From Cycas panzhihuaensis (lineage: Eukaryota; Cycadophyta): a stretch of 64,000 bases of DNA. Positions within the stretch are counted from its first letter, which is position 1. The number at the start of each line of letters is the position of its first letter. The notes under the pieces are model-generated. The model was not told the origin of the DNA and searched no databases. It worked only from the letters and a program-made list of their open reading frames with translations. The stretch lies in the NCBI GenBank assembly GCA_023213395.1, contig CM041465.1, forward strand, positions 178,443,741 through 178,507,740, in the 5' to 3' direction. Position numbers and translations under genes: made by a program. Positions 12,719-22,402 of the stretch are shown piece after piece.

Positions 12719-12838
12719 TTTCCAAGGAATGATACTTTTCCCAGATCTTAGTTTCGTCCCTTTGGGGGGGGGGGGGAGGGGAGAAATTGGGTCCCTAATT
12801 TTGCCTTAGTTTCTTCGACTTCTTGTCTCAGAACGAAG

Positions 12839-12851
12839 CTCTAATACCACT
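12839..12851 (-). promoter_or_regulatory. GypD primer-binding site
   Basis: The element strand reads TGGTATTAGAGC directly after the 5' LTR (plus strand GCTCTAATACCA followed by one base). This is the initiator tRNA-Met type. Confidence 0.85.
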
Positions 12852-13311
12852 TGAAGCGATAAACTTCCTATATTACTGCTATTTTTCCAAATTTCTATGA
12901 AGAGTTCACTAAAATGATAATAAAAGTACAATATTGGAAGAACAAATAGTAAATACTCCAATCAAATTGATGAGGAATGTAGTCCACAGAGCTAGTCAAT
13001 ATGGTTCTCAATACGTCCAATTCGCCCAATACCATGTTTGAGATGGCCAATCTTCTTCAAGGCGAGGTTACCTCCAAAAATTATAGCCCAATGGGCAAGC
13101 TAATTGCAACCCTAAAACCAAGCTTATGCTAAGAAGAACAAATCTTGAATGATGTTTTGAATGGGGGCTCCAACCCCTATATTGTGGCATTTAATCTTCT
13201 AAAGGAAGTCAACCAAAACTGGGACAGTTCATTGGAAATGAACCGTGAATGAAGTCGGCTAGAAGATAGGCTATGATTGATCAAAATAGGAGGGAAATTA
13301 GGGATGTAACA
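12852..13311 (-). repeat. GypD 5' LTR (right copy)
   Basis: 460 bp, about 90% identical by eye to the left copy, followed by ACTTT, the second half of the target duplication. Confidence 0.92.
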
Positions 13312-13672
13312 ACTTTCATTCCTCAAGTTGTAGCATTATACTCTCATTGCTCATAAGCAATCATTATTATAACTTTTTGCTTTTACAAGTAAAAACAATA
13401 CTTGACAAACATTAAGAGCATTAAATAAGGCTCAAGTCACATTTAAAAAGGCTTAATTGTACTTCAAAAAATTCTCTAAAATCTACTTGTCTTAAGCTTG
13501 GTGCATTCCCTAGGGGACCAACCAGTTGTATGACTAGTGCATAATAATTAAGACTTAAAACACTCATAATTATTTAGTCCTCCAAAAGGTGTTATTAGAG
13601 TTGTGAACTCTAATAGAAGCAAGGCACGTCCTTGCAGATTAGCCTTTTGCCAAATAGTTGACTGAGTACATT
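13312..13672 (+). other. CopC leader, second part
   Basis: Resumes the CopC leader after GypD. It shares with the CopA leader the block around TGCATTCCCTAGGGGACCAA and the GTGTTATTNGAGTTGTGAA block, which confirms the CopC-CopA relationship. Confidence 0.75.
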
Positions 13673-14311
13673 ATGGCTACATCAATTGTTAATGCTAAAC
13701 CTATAAAGCTTCAAGGTAGTGAAAATTTTGTAACATGGAAGAAACAGGTTAAAAATTTAATGGTTATACATGAATTGTGGACCAACACTAGTTAGGTTCC
13801 ACCCATTGATCCTGCTGCATTACAACTATTTGAGGTAAAGGATGCCATTGCACTTGCATTTTTATATTTATCAATGAGTGATAACATAGATGAGAATATT
13901 GGCACTGCTTCAACCACAAAAGAAGCATGGACTACTTTGTTCTTACTGAGTGAAAAGAAATTTGAAGCTCGAGTATTGATACTTAAAGCAAAATTGTATT
14001 GACATCAATTTTTTGGCATCGTAACTTCACATCTCAATGAATTGAAGACCATTAAAAATCAACTGGCAACATTAGGTGCACTTATTTTTGGTCTTGAACT
14101 TGTTACTGCAACTATAAATAGTCTTTCTAAAGACTATGATGGATTTATTTCCACTCTCTCTTTGAACAAACTATTGAAGACTATTTCCTTCAATGAACTA
14201 GAGGGACTTTCCCTATACAGGGAGCAAATCTTGAATTGTCATAGTCCTACAGAATCGTTAGATGCATTTTCAACAAAGTACAAGGGCAAGCAATTGTTTG
14301 TATCTAAATAA
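13673..14311 (+). pseudogene. CopC gag, broken
   Basis: UBN2-type copia gag. It starts MATSIVNAKPIKLQG, followed by SENFVTWKKQVKNLM, KEAWTTLFLLSEKK, SKDYDGFISTLSLNK and FNELEGLSLYREQ, colinear with the CopA and CopF gag proteins. There are in-frame stops near 13794 (after TNTS) and near 14000. Unlike CopA and CopF it has a leucine codon (TTG), not a stop, at the position after ISTLS. No zinc knuckle is readable. Confidence 0.85.
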
Positions 14312-14549
14312 CATGTTCAACAAAAGTTTGGTAATCTCAACCTTAATGGTGAGAGAGCTAAAGTAGTGACCTATCATTCGTGGTAAAATGAGTCACACTC
14401 AATTTGGTTACATAAACAAATAGAGTGATATGTGGCAACAACATCATCAAGCATCCCAAGGACCAAATTAAGGTAGCTTTCAAAGGGGTTGACAAGGACC
14501 ATGTAGCAATCAATGTGGTGGTTTTCATGCTACTAATCAAAGTAATGTA

Positions 14550-14914
14550 ATGCAACATGGCAACAATGAAAATGTCTTCTATGCTTTTGGTGATTGTCAC
14601 AATGACAACACTTGGGTTATAGATTCTAGCGTATCCTATCACATGATATTACTTATTGATATCAAAGAAAGCATAGGTGACACAGTAACTTTTGGAGATA
14701 ATGTTATTGTTGAAATTGCAGGAGTTGGAAAGGCTCTTCTTGTTGTAAATATTCAACACCCTTATTAGTCGTTTCCTACTGATAATGTGTTTCTAGTTCT
14801 AGGCATGTCTAAAAACCTCATTTTTGTTAGTCAACTAGATAAACAACAAATGAGTGTACTTTTCAAAAATAGGAAATGCATCATCAAGGATAAATAAGAT
14901 CAGATTGTTGATGT
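14550..14914 (+). pseudogene. CopC protease and pre-integrase start, broken
   Basis: TWVIDSSVSYHM at about 14607-14643 is the protease active site with DSGA changed to DSSV, which would be inactive. VTFGDNVIVEIAGVGKA and VSQLDKQQMSVLFKN follow, colinear with CopF. It is cut at 14914 by TrgE; GATGT at 14910-14914 is the left target duplication. Confidence 0.87.
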
Positions 14915-15313
14915 TGTTGAAATATTCAGAAGAGATCATCCAATATCTTGAACAATGAAACAAATATCATGAACATAATGTAATAGCATTAACTTAATAT
15001 GAAAATGTCTACATCATAATGACAATGTAACAATAACATCATAACGGACTCCATCTAGACTCGATTGTCTACCACTCTCCCTCAACCACTTATTTATAGA
15101 TCATAAGTGAGAGAGAGTAGAATGACTTGCGTTACCTGTGGGACAAATGACCTCTAACACAACCAATGACATAACACCCATTTATTGACCAATAACCTAA
15201 TGACCACTTACTTGCACAAATGTGCATTACATTAACATTATCATATTAACCCCTCGATATAACACTTACCTAAATACTTTAGACACTTACACATTAAACA
15301 TTAACTTCTAAAA
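14915..15313 (-). repeat. TrgE 3' LTR (left copy)
   Basis: Plus strand TGTTGAAATATTC...TTCTAAAA; the right end should be TAACA but has mutated to TAAAA. The minus strand has a TATA-type box within CTATAAATAAG near 15090. The right LTR copy lacks a segment of about 27 bp (around 14965-14993). Confidence 0.9.
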
Positions 15314-15325
15314 CCTCCCCTTAAT
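15314..15325 (-). promoter_or_regulatory. TrgE polypurine tract
   Basis: The element strand reads ATTAAGGGGAGG directly before the 3' LTR. TrgP has the same TAAGGGGAGG tract. Confidence 0.85.
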
Positions 15326-15369
15326 GTTTAATGTCAAGACAACAAAAACTGAATTTTAAGTATTATGAA

Positions 15370-16617
15370 CTAACTAAAACTTACATATGACTCCACATGA
15401 GGCATTGTTTTGAATTTATAACACTTTGATCTTGGAATGGTCTTAAAGACAATATCTTCACTTTGATCTTCATCTTGATTCCTGTAGTGTTGTCTTTGAA
15501 GCAGTTTTTTAGAGTGATGGTCCTTGAACTTGACTTTTTTCATCTTCATGTGCAAGAATGAATCCTTCATCATCCAAAGGGTATAGTAGACCATGGTCGA
15601 ACCAACTTGGGCTTGGTGTAGATCTGTTAGGTGATCTTGTATGTATTCATCAAAAATATCTTCAAACTTATGGTATATATCTTCAATCAATAGTTCGATC
15701 ATCACCTATTTGTCTTTATTTTGTTCAACATGAATATGATCAAGATCTATTGAACCAATGTCAAAATTTAAAGATAAGTCAACGAAAGAAGAATCAACAT
15801 CCCTTGAAATATGATCATCAATATCCACATCCTGTATGTGTTCTCCTTTTTTATTAGTACTTCCAACAACAATTCTTTTAACTTTTGGTGGAAAGTCTTC
15901 ATCAACTTGTGAGCAACTAGGATTAGAATCAATAATCGAATCAGGAATTGACTCAACAAAATCTTCAAAAGAACAAACATATTTGACTTCATCCTCCTCT
16001 GAAACAATAGATTCATCTAGAGGAATTTCTATTGCTTGATTACCATTGTTAGCTATCAAATCATCAATCTCATCATGCTTAGATTCAACATCATATTCAA
16101 TGGTGGTTTCTTCACATTTATTAGTTTTTTCACACACCTTTTCATCTGAATCATCTTCTTTACCTGTGTTACAACTGTCAATAGTTTTGTTTGTCCTTTC
16201 AAGAGCCTCTTGCACCTCTTAAGGGCTCTTTTCATATGCATCCTTCAATAGATTCCATGCCTCGTTAGCAGTGTCAACATCATGAATTACATGAACAAGA
16301 AATTGATATGAAGAGGAAAGATTTTCTTTGTAAAATGTTGCAAGTATAACATTGATTGCTAATCAGTTTTTTTTCTTAAAACTTTCCTTCCCTTTTTTAT
16401 TAAACAATGTAGTACCATCTCGTATAACTTTCCATAACCTTTTAGCCATAAATATACATTCCATTTTAATTGCCCAAATTTGAAAATTTGTTCCGATGTA
16501 TTTGGGTAAGGCTTGGGGATAATCTGTTAACCAAAATTTATTCTTTCTGGCACAAAAACAATAATATCTTCCAACTCTATGTTGTGAGACTGAGTTGATT
16601 ACAAACATATTACTCAA
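15370..16617 (-). pseudogene. TrgE gag-like ORF with acidic tail, near intact
   Basis: The only protein of the element, about 415 residues, with stops at about 16361 (after SFKKKN) and 16219 (after YEKSP) and one at about 15705. The N-terminal part resembles copia gag (DUF4219/UBN2 type): FWLTDYPQALPKYIGTNFQIW, MAKRLWKVIRDG, then NVILATFYKENLSSSYQFLV and TANEAWNLLKDAYEKSP. The C-terminal part is highly acidic (EEDDSDEKVCEKTNKCEE, DEIDDLIANNGNQ) and ends with FKTIPRSKCYKFKTMPHVESYV. TrgP has the same gag start and the same C-terminal motif (FTKIPRLRQWKFKHFKVKSYV), so the acidic tail belongs to the family. No zinc knuckle was found. Confidence 0.75.
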
Positions 16618-17339
16618 GATTCATACATCAACTTCAAACCGAAATAACTCTAGAAAATCATCAACACATACCTTCAAATCATGTGCCAAAATGACCATCT
16701 CTGAAATACGATTCCAACAGCTCAGATGGTTTGGAAAACGGATGCTTGGATGCAAAGATATTAAGCAAAAACGAGCAACCACCCTTTTTAAGGAATGAAT
16801 TGGAGACGTTAGAAGATAAGCCCCTTTTAAAGTATAAGCAATAAATCATATTGACTTTATATGACCAAATATTTAATTGCTAGGGAGTTAGGAATTTCAA
16901 ATCACATTCCAATCTAGATTATTTCAAAATTGACTTCACAAAAATAATCAAATCCGATTAATAAACTTTGGTGTCTGCAGATTTCAAATGGAGTTCCAAT
17001 TTTATTAGATTCATCTTGAATCATTGAAAAAATAATATTGCCCAAATCAAATAATACCTCTATCTCTCTGTATTTGCGCCTGCATAAAAATTTTTCCGAT
17101 CTTTGGACTTCGTCAATCTAGTTCTTCTTGCAGTTGCTCGAATGGGCTGAATCATTCGTTGCAAAGTCCTAGATAGGTTTCGAATTTCATGTTCTCTCCA
17201 ACGGAAAACTATCTCCTTCATATGGCTTCTTCTTCTTCATGCAAAGAAGAATTACAGAGGGTGCACAGGGCAGAGTTTTCATTCCTCAGCGTCTTCGTGC
17301 ATGTGACAGCTCAGATCTCCTTTATGTGGGACTGCATTT
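16618..17339. other. TrgE interior, no gene recognised
   Basis: AT-rich sequence between the gag ORF and the antisense ORFs. Short ORFs only, none with a motif I can place. It may be element leader or more captured DNA. Confidence 0.4.
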
Positions 17340-17567
17340 ATTGGAAGAAACTTCCATGGCAAGATACCTCCAATCTACGTGGATAAACTCTATTTAGAGA
17401 AGTACAGAAACCCAAAAGACAATTCTCCACAAGAGCTCACAAAGACCATAGGAACAATAGCCAGTCGAGCGGCTGGCGATGATGGACAAGTTAAAGGGCC
17501 AAGGCAGGAAAATTTGCTCAGCGATTGCGGGTTCAAGTATCTGAACGAGTGGAGTTAGTAGGGTATA
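17340..17567 (+). pseudogene. Unrecognised ORF piece upstream of USP, within TrgE
   Basis: A plus-strand reading frame containing GKIPPIYVDKLYLEKYRNP, then SPQELTKTIGTIASRAAG and GPRQENLLSDCGFKYLNEWS, ending in TAG TAG three codons before the next ATG. The composition looks like real coding sequence, unlike the surrounding frames, but I do not recognise the family. It is in the same frame as the following universal stress protein ORF and antisense to TrgE. It may be an exon of a captured host gene. Confidence 0.4.
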
Positions 17568-17800
17568 ATGACAGAGATGAGGAAAATTATGGTAGCTGTG
17601 GATGAAAGCGAGTATAGCAAATACACACTAGAATGGATTCTCACCAATCTCTGCCTCTGTGTTCAAGAAGACAACGAGGGTGTATCGCTTCTAATTCTGC
17701 ACGTGCAGCCTGTGCCCTTCTCCTTTTCTCCTGCTTCACGAAGTTTGACAATCTTTACAATCTCGAGTATCAACTCTGCCTTTGTTGCGGACCTGTATGT
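17568..17800 (+). pseudogene. Universal stress protein (UspA-type) N-terminal fragment
   Basis: The ORF starts MTEMRKIMVAVDESEYSKYT and continues LEWILTNLCLCVQED and SLLILHVQPVPFSFSPAS. This matches the first strand and helix of plant USP-domain proteins (KIMVAVDESE-SxYALEWAL, then LILxHVQP), whose family binds ATP in many members. After about 60 residues the frame (to 18029) no longer resembles USP; the G-X2-G-X9-G-S/T ATP motif is absent, so only the N-terminal third is present, perhaps up to an exon end. It lies inside TrgE on the opposite strand. I infer capture from the host genome. Confidence 0.6.
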
Positions 17801-18380
17801 ATTTTTTCATAGCGTCTCTCAGCTTGGCTCTACAAATACTGTGACAGCATACGATTTGAGATCTTTGCATCTCTTCATGGGTCTACACTTGCACTCGCAA
17901 TCTGCAAAGGCGTCTCACTACATAGTGCTTCTGCGTCATCTCTCTTCCACACAGTCATGCTTCATTTTTTTCCATGGGCTTCCATCTCCTCTTCACAAGA
18001 TAACGCAACATGGTAAATGGATAGGATGAGGATCAGTCCTACTTCTTGCACATTTTCTAAGGTAGTGTAAACAGAGTTAGGCTATGTGAACCAACTGGCA
18101 GTGGGTCTATAAAGGCAGTTTCTTTGACACAACTGCTTAGCTCATGGTTCTCTTCCATGCCACACCATCGAACAGTCTCCTTAATTATGGCTGGCGACAA
18201 TCAACTTCATGTTTCCCAGCTAGGGTTACATCCTATGGCTACAGATCTTTGTTTCCACTACAGGCAACTGTTTTCTTTCCTCACAGTGCAGTCTTTTGAG
18301 CACAATTCAAATTTTCCTTCAATTGTGCATAATTCTTCAGTTTTATGTGCTTTTCTTATACTAAAATAAGCTCAACATTT
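17801..18380. other. TrgE interior between USP and NDC1 pieces
   Basis: No recognisable coding on either strand. At its right edge the NDC1 frame ends at VALKVVK next to a possible 5' splice site on the minus strand (TT|GTAAAG, near 18385), so part of this may be captured intron. Confidence 0.4.
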
Positions 18381-18859
18381 CTTTACAACTTTGAGAGCAA
18401 CTTCACGATTGCCAGATGGAGCACTTGGACAGATAGTAAATGCCACATCAACAACTTTCACCTTCCCACGATCTACCAATCTTTCTGCAACAGTTGCAGC
18501 TAACTCAACCCCACAGTAGCCGAATCTAACAACAACAACATGAATGAGAGGCTGGTCCTATCCGAATCTCTATCTCTCCAAGGTTCTCAATTGCTCATCC
18601 ACTTTCAGTCATATTCAACCTAAGGTTTCTTGTCAGCAAGCCACGCAAAGGATTCCAAGCGCAAAGCAGTGTAAAGGCCTCCAAAACCACTGCCCAAAAT
18701 ACATATTCATGGCCTCTAAATGGTAAAAGAGGTCGGTTATTGATTGCTGCCCAAAGATTCCAACTAACAAAATCAGCTTGCTGAAAAGTTACCAATGTTG
18801 TAGTTGGAAGAGGCTTCCAGAGGGATCCCTCAAACCTATTGAGTCCTCAATGGCAAATA
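18381..18859 (-). pseudogene. NDC1: NDC1-like NAD(P)H dehydrogenase, C-terminal end then N-terminal half
   Basis: Minus-strand fragments of plant type II NAD(P)H:quinone oxidoreductase NDC1 (plastid/mitochondrial, flavoprotein, reduces plastoquinone and phylloquinone precursors). Reading from 18859: IFAIEDSIGLRDPSGSL, then VTFQQADFVSWNLW and AAINNRPLLPFR (about 18790-18716), the C-terminal part. Directly after it comes the N-terminal dinucleotide-binding fold ICILGSGFGGLYTALRLES with FAWLADKKP (about 18704-18622), then DEQLRTLER and GVELAATVAERLVDRG and SGNREVALKVVK (to 18381). Between KKP and VEYD about 70 residues of the family are missing. Stops and frameshifts show it is dead. The second Rossmann glycine is Arg (VVRFGYCG). 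The order is permuted relative to the family. Confidence 0.82.
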
Positions 18860-19044
18860 TGTTAAACCTTTAGTTTATCTTATGTTTACATGTTAAGCTT
18901 TATGTACTTTATGTTAATGTATTATGTGCACTTTAATGTACTATGTGCACTTTTGTACTTTAGGGGTGACTTTATCGCTTAAGTGATAAAGTACACACCC
19001 ACTTTATGTCTAGTGACATAACGTTGTCACTTGAGGGTCAAATG

Positions 19045-19269
19045 TGTTGGAAAATAGACCTGCAATAAGATATTTACAAACAGAACAAAACACACCTCCA
19101 CAAGATCGAACAGTACCCTTAAGGTACCTCCATTGTATTAACAAAACATCCTTACAACATGATTACAATATGATACACTATGTTGTGTATTTATAGTACA
19201 TGCCAATATAGAGAGAGTAGGAACCCACTTGCATGTGGGATAAAACAAATGTGCATTAATATTCCAACA
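19045..19269 (-). mobile_element. Solo LTR, 225 bp, in CopF 5' LTR
   Basis: TGTTGGAA...TTCCAACA, an 8-bp terminal inverted repeat of the LTR type, flanked by a perfect AAATG duplication (19040-19044, 19270-19274). It is absent from the CopF 3' LTR, so it arrived after CopF. The minus strand has a TATA-type box (CTATAAATAC, 19187-19196), and the AGAGAGAGTAG...GTGGGA block resembles that of the TrgE LTR, so it probably belongs to a related minus-strand element reduced by LTR-LTR recombination. A very small complete element is less likely because no internal repeat is seen. Confidence 0.88.
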
Positions 19270-19392
19270 AAATGACCCCCTTGCACTTTTGCTCACAAGA
19301 GCTCCTAAAGGACACTTGTTCTTCATGCAAGCATGCATTGCATGATTGACACTTGTCAATCATGCAATAGCCTTTGGCCTCTCATCTTCCTC

Positions 19393-19400
19393 TATTTAAT
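19393..19400 (+). promoter_or_regulatory. CopF LTR TATA-like element
   Basis: TATTTAAT in the 5' LTR, with the same sequence in the 3' LTR at 26128-26135. Position within the LTR fits a U3 core promoter. The start site was not tested. Confidence 0.5.
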
Positions 19401-19661
19401 GAGGCCTCTCTTCATTGTTTCTCATCAAGAGTTGGAGCTACTTTGTTGTTCTGTCAATTTGCTAATCAAGCTGAGTATTCTTTGGTGGTTGGACCAATTT
19501 CAACACCACACATTTGGTATCTTTGTCTTGCTCTTCTTTCTCTCTTTGTGTTTTATCTTGTTTATGCTTAATGCATGTTATACTTTTATGCTTTTCAAAA
19601 CTAGAGTGAGTCTAGTCTCTAGATCTTGGACTTGTGAGGCCATTTGGCCTATTCTAACATT

Positions 19662-19673
19662 TGGTATCAGAGC
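19662..19673 (+). promoter_or_regulatory. CopF primer-binding site (tRNA-iMet)
   Basis: TGGTATCAGAGC, a perfect match to the plant initiator tRNA-Met 3' end, two bases after the LTR. Confidence 0.95.
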
Positions 19674-21627
19674 AAGTGAGGATTAGATCCCTTTGTTCTG
19701 TTTTTTTGGTGCTCTTTGAAGACTCAATTTGGGTCTCAAACCCTTGGTGATGACCTTCGCTCTCCGAAGGCGATCCAAGGTTCGTTTTGAGCCAATTTTC
19801 TGCAGATCTAAAGCATTCTAGAGTTAGCTTTGAAAGTTGGAGCAATTCTGGGCTATTTTCAGCCCTGAAACCCCACATTGGAAGGTGAATTCCACTCACA
19901 TCTCATTGCTGGACTGCTCTCTTTGCTAGAGAAGGCTTGCACATCCTATGGAGGGCCCACACATCAATTCTGAAGCAATTTGGAAGGAAGAAACAGGTGC
20001 TGTCCTGCATTTTCTCTCACATTGTCCATGCACCCAGCCAACAATTCTAGGATTCCGTTCTCTCTCCACAAGTTATGAAATGAGCTCAAACCTGGCAAAC
20101 ATCTCCGCATTCACTGTGCGGCCCTACGTTTCGAATTTCGTCTCGATCTGATCACTGTACAGTGAGTTCGGACCTCCTGCGTCTTTGGAAAGTCGCGCGG
20201 CCCGCGCCGCCGCTGTTAATCGATTTTCCATTTTGTTTTTTGGAAAATATTTCGAAATTAATTTTTGAAAGTATACTTTAGGTTATAAAATAGTGAATAT
20301 TCTAGAGAATATTCCCTTTTACATATTGTCTTTTGGCCTAAAGTTTATTTTTATCTTTTAATTAAGTCAATTTAATCACTTTTTGACCCAAATTCAAAAG
20401 GGTATTTAGTGATTTAATTCTCTGACTTTATTAAAGACCAAATCAAGTCTTTTTCAAGTGATTTACTACATTTAAAGTAATATTTTTCTCTTATTAAGTC
20501 ATTATTATTTTTTTTTTTTTTTTTAAATCAAGGCACTTTGCATAGTGACCTTAACTTAAAATCATTAAGAGAAAAATCATCTTTTTTGTACTTTTGAGGA
20601 TTAAAATCTTCTTGTTGGATAGAGGATTCATTAAATGACTTATGCCAAGTCATTCTCCTCTCTTTGAAGATTAAAATTACATGATTTAAGTACTTGTAAA
20701 GGCTCCCTGCGCGGTGACCTATTGATGCAAAGTTGCAAAAAAGGTTGATTTCAGCCTTCATTTCTTATTTTTTTAAGCTCTTTTAGCACTCATTTAAATG
20801 CTATAAAAGCATTAAGAGCTTAATTGAAGTGATTATTAAGCATTTTCATATTGTAAAGGTGACATTCATCACCATTTGAGCTGGTTTATAGGCACCTTGC
20901 ATGGTGTTCCATAGCCTTCAAAATCTCAAAAAAGGAGGCTGAAATACTTGTACTTAATAAAATCACTTTTTCTGTTGGATTGTTGGGACTATTTTAAAGC
21001 CCCAACAACTTGGTGCTTGGCGTTCGCTTGGTGTTTGGCGTACACTTTGTACTCATTTGGCAAGTGGTTCTCTCTCTACATCAGCCTTGGAGCATTAAAA
21101 CGAACATGCTTTTGCACTCATCATCAAGTTTTGCTTCATTTTTTTACTTCATTTTTTTACTAAGTACTAAACTCTCAAAGTACTTACATTTGCAAAACAT
21201 ATTGTACTCAAGCACTTCAACATTTTACTTGGATTTTTAAAGCACTTAAACACTTAATCAAGTGCTCATTATTCTCATTTAATGTACTAAATTTGCTTCT
21301 TAAGAAAGCCTCTCATTGTAAGCTTAATCAAAGCATTCACATACAGTACATCATCCAAGTAAATGTATCTTAAAATTTACTTTAAAACTTTCTAAAAGTA
21401 AATTTAAAATCTAGTTGGAGAGGCTCGAAAAAGGTTTTAAACCTTGCCTCTGCTACATTTAACTTGGACCAACTCAATAGCTGAAGTCCTCCACCCCTCA
21501 TCACTCCATCCAGTCGTTGGATCTTCTAGTAAAATCAGGACTGGTGGTTTCGTTAGAAGGTGGAACTTAAGCGACAAAGCTTTGAGTCTCCAGGTTATTT
21601 GCTAGCTTTTAAGCATACAAGTGAAAC
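19674..21627 (+). other. CopF long untranslated leader with internal repeats
   Basis: About 1.95 kb without coding. Three related blocks at about 20532, 20698 and 20888 carry GGCACTTTGCATAGTGACC, GGCTCCCTGCGCGGTGACC and GGCACCTTGCATGGTGTTCC, each followed by similar A-rich text. A GC-rich patch (about 20189-20216) stands out from the AT-rich surroundings. Conserved leader blocks near 21558-21600 match CopA. Such leaders often hold dimerisation and packaging signals; that role is inference here. Confidence 0.7.
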
Positions 21628-22402
21628 ATGGTTGCTATTAACATGCTCAATGCATGCACAATAAGATTAACAGGGCAAGATAATTATCAAGAATGGAAAA
21701 GAATCACACAAAACCTCTTGATAATGAATGAATTCTGGGGATATGTTCCTGGGAGAATTCCCAATCCTGCACTTGTTAACAATGATGATGAGGATGATGT
21801 TGATTATGAACATGTTGCTGCTTGGGAAGCCAAAGACGAGATCGCTTTGGCATTTTTTCATATGATTGTGGATGTGCATGTGGATCAAAATATTTCCTCT
21901 GCTAAAACTTCTAAGGAAGCTTGGGACACTTTGTCCTCATTGTACGAAAGACAAGATGAAGCTCGCATTCTGATGGTAAAAGCCAAATTGTATTCTGTTA
22001 AGTTTGTCAAGCCTATGTCAACTTTTCTTTCCTCCATTAAGGAGGTATGTAATGAACTAAATACTCTAGGTAGTCCTACAACAAGGGATGAGCTCATCAC
22101 TTCCATCACCAAAGCATTGCCAAAGGACTACAACAACTTCATTTCATCTACCACTTGAGATGGTTCACTTAAGAGGATGACATTTAATGAACTTGAAAGC
22201 TTATTGCTTCAAGAAGAGCATATTTATGCTAAGGACAATGAAGAAGAACCATCTATACTAGGTGCTTTCACGGCCAAGTCAAAGGCCAAACAGATCTCCA
22301 AACCTGCACCCACAAAGTAGTTTGGAAACATGAACATTGGCTCCTCAAAGTCCAATGTTGTATGTCATTATTGTGGCAAACCTGGCCACACTGCATCTGA
22401 TT
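21628..22402 (+). pseudogene. CopF gag, two in-frame stops
   Basis: UBN2-type gag of about 258 codons in one frame. N-terminal MVAINMLNACTIRLTGQDN and YQEWKRITQNLL; mid AWDTLSSLYERQDEARI; then LPKDYNNFISSTT followed by TGA at 22156. The same frame continues with LKRMTFNELESLLLQEE, GAFTAKSKAKQ and a TAG at 22318 (probably from CAG), then the zinc knuckle CHYCGKPGHTASDC (CX2CX4HX4C, 22363-22404). A third stop, TAA, is at 22429. The protein packages the RNA. The TGA coincides with the stop in CopA gag. Confidence 0.9.

Larger units (their letters stand above)
7844..13311 (-). mobile_element. GypD, chromovirus (gypsy) inserted in CopC leader
   Basis: A complete but decayed Ty3/gypsy element on the minus strand, 5.47 kb. 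The LTRs are at 7844-8305 and 12852-13311. A perfect 5-bp target duplication ACTTT lies at 7839-7843 and 13312-13316. Reading from the right: 5' LTR, primer site, gag with zinc knuckle, protease, reverse transcriptase, RNase H, integrase, chromodomain, polypurine tract, 3' LTR. The chromodomain and compact size fit the chromovirus group, perhaps near Reina/Tekay; I cannot assign the clade without a tree. The LTRs differ at roughly 45 of 460 sites by eye, mostly transitions, so the insertion is old. Confidence 0.93.
18860..19659 (+). repeat. CopF 5' LTR (contains a solo LTR)
   Basis: Starts TGTTAAACC, ends TATTCTAACA. Its length of 800 bp falls to 570 bp, the same as the 3' LTR, when the nested 225-bp insertion and its 5-bp duplication are removed. 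A TATA-like TATTTAAT at 19393-19400 lies in the promoter position. Confidence 0.96.

Noticed and set aside
12755-12785. Long G run upstream of GypD gag as a possible polypurine tract
   Set aside because: It lies near the primer site, not next to an LTR start, and on the element strand it is a C run.
18124-18369. ORF of 81 codons in TrgE as a host gene
   Set aside because: No motif; composition like non-coding DNA next to the NDC1 intron-like edge.
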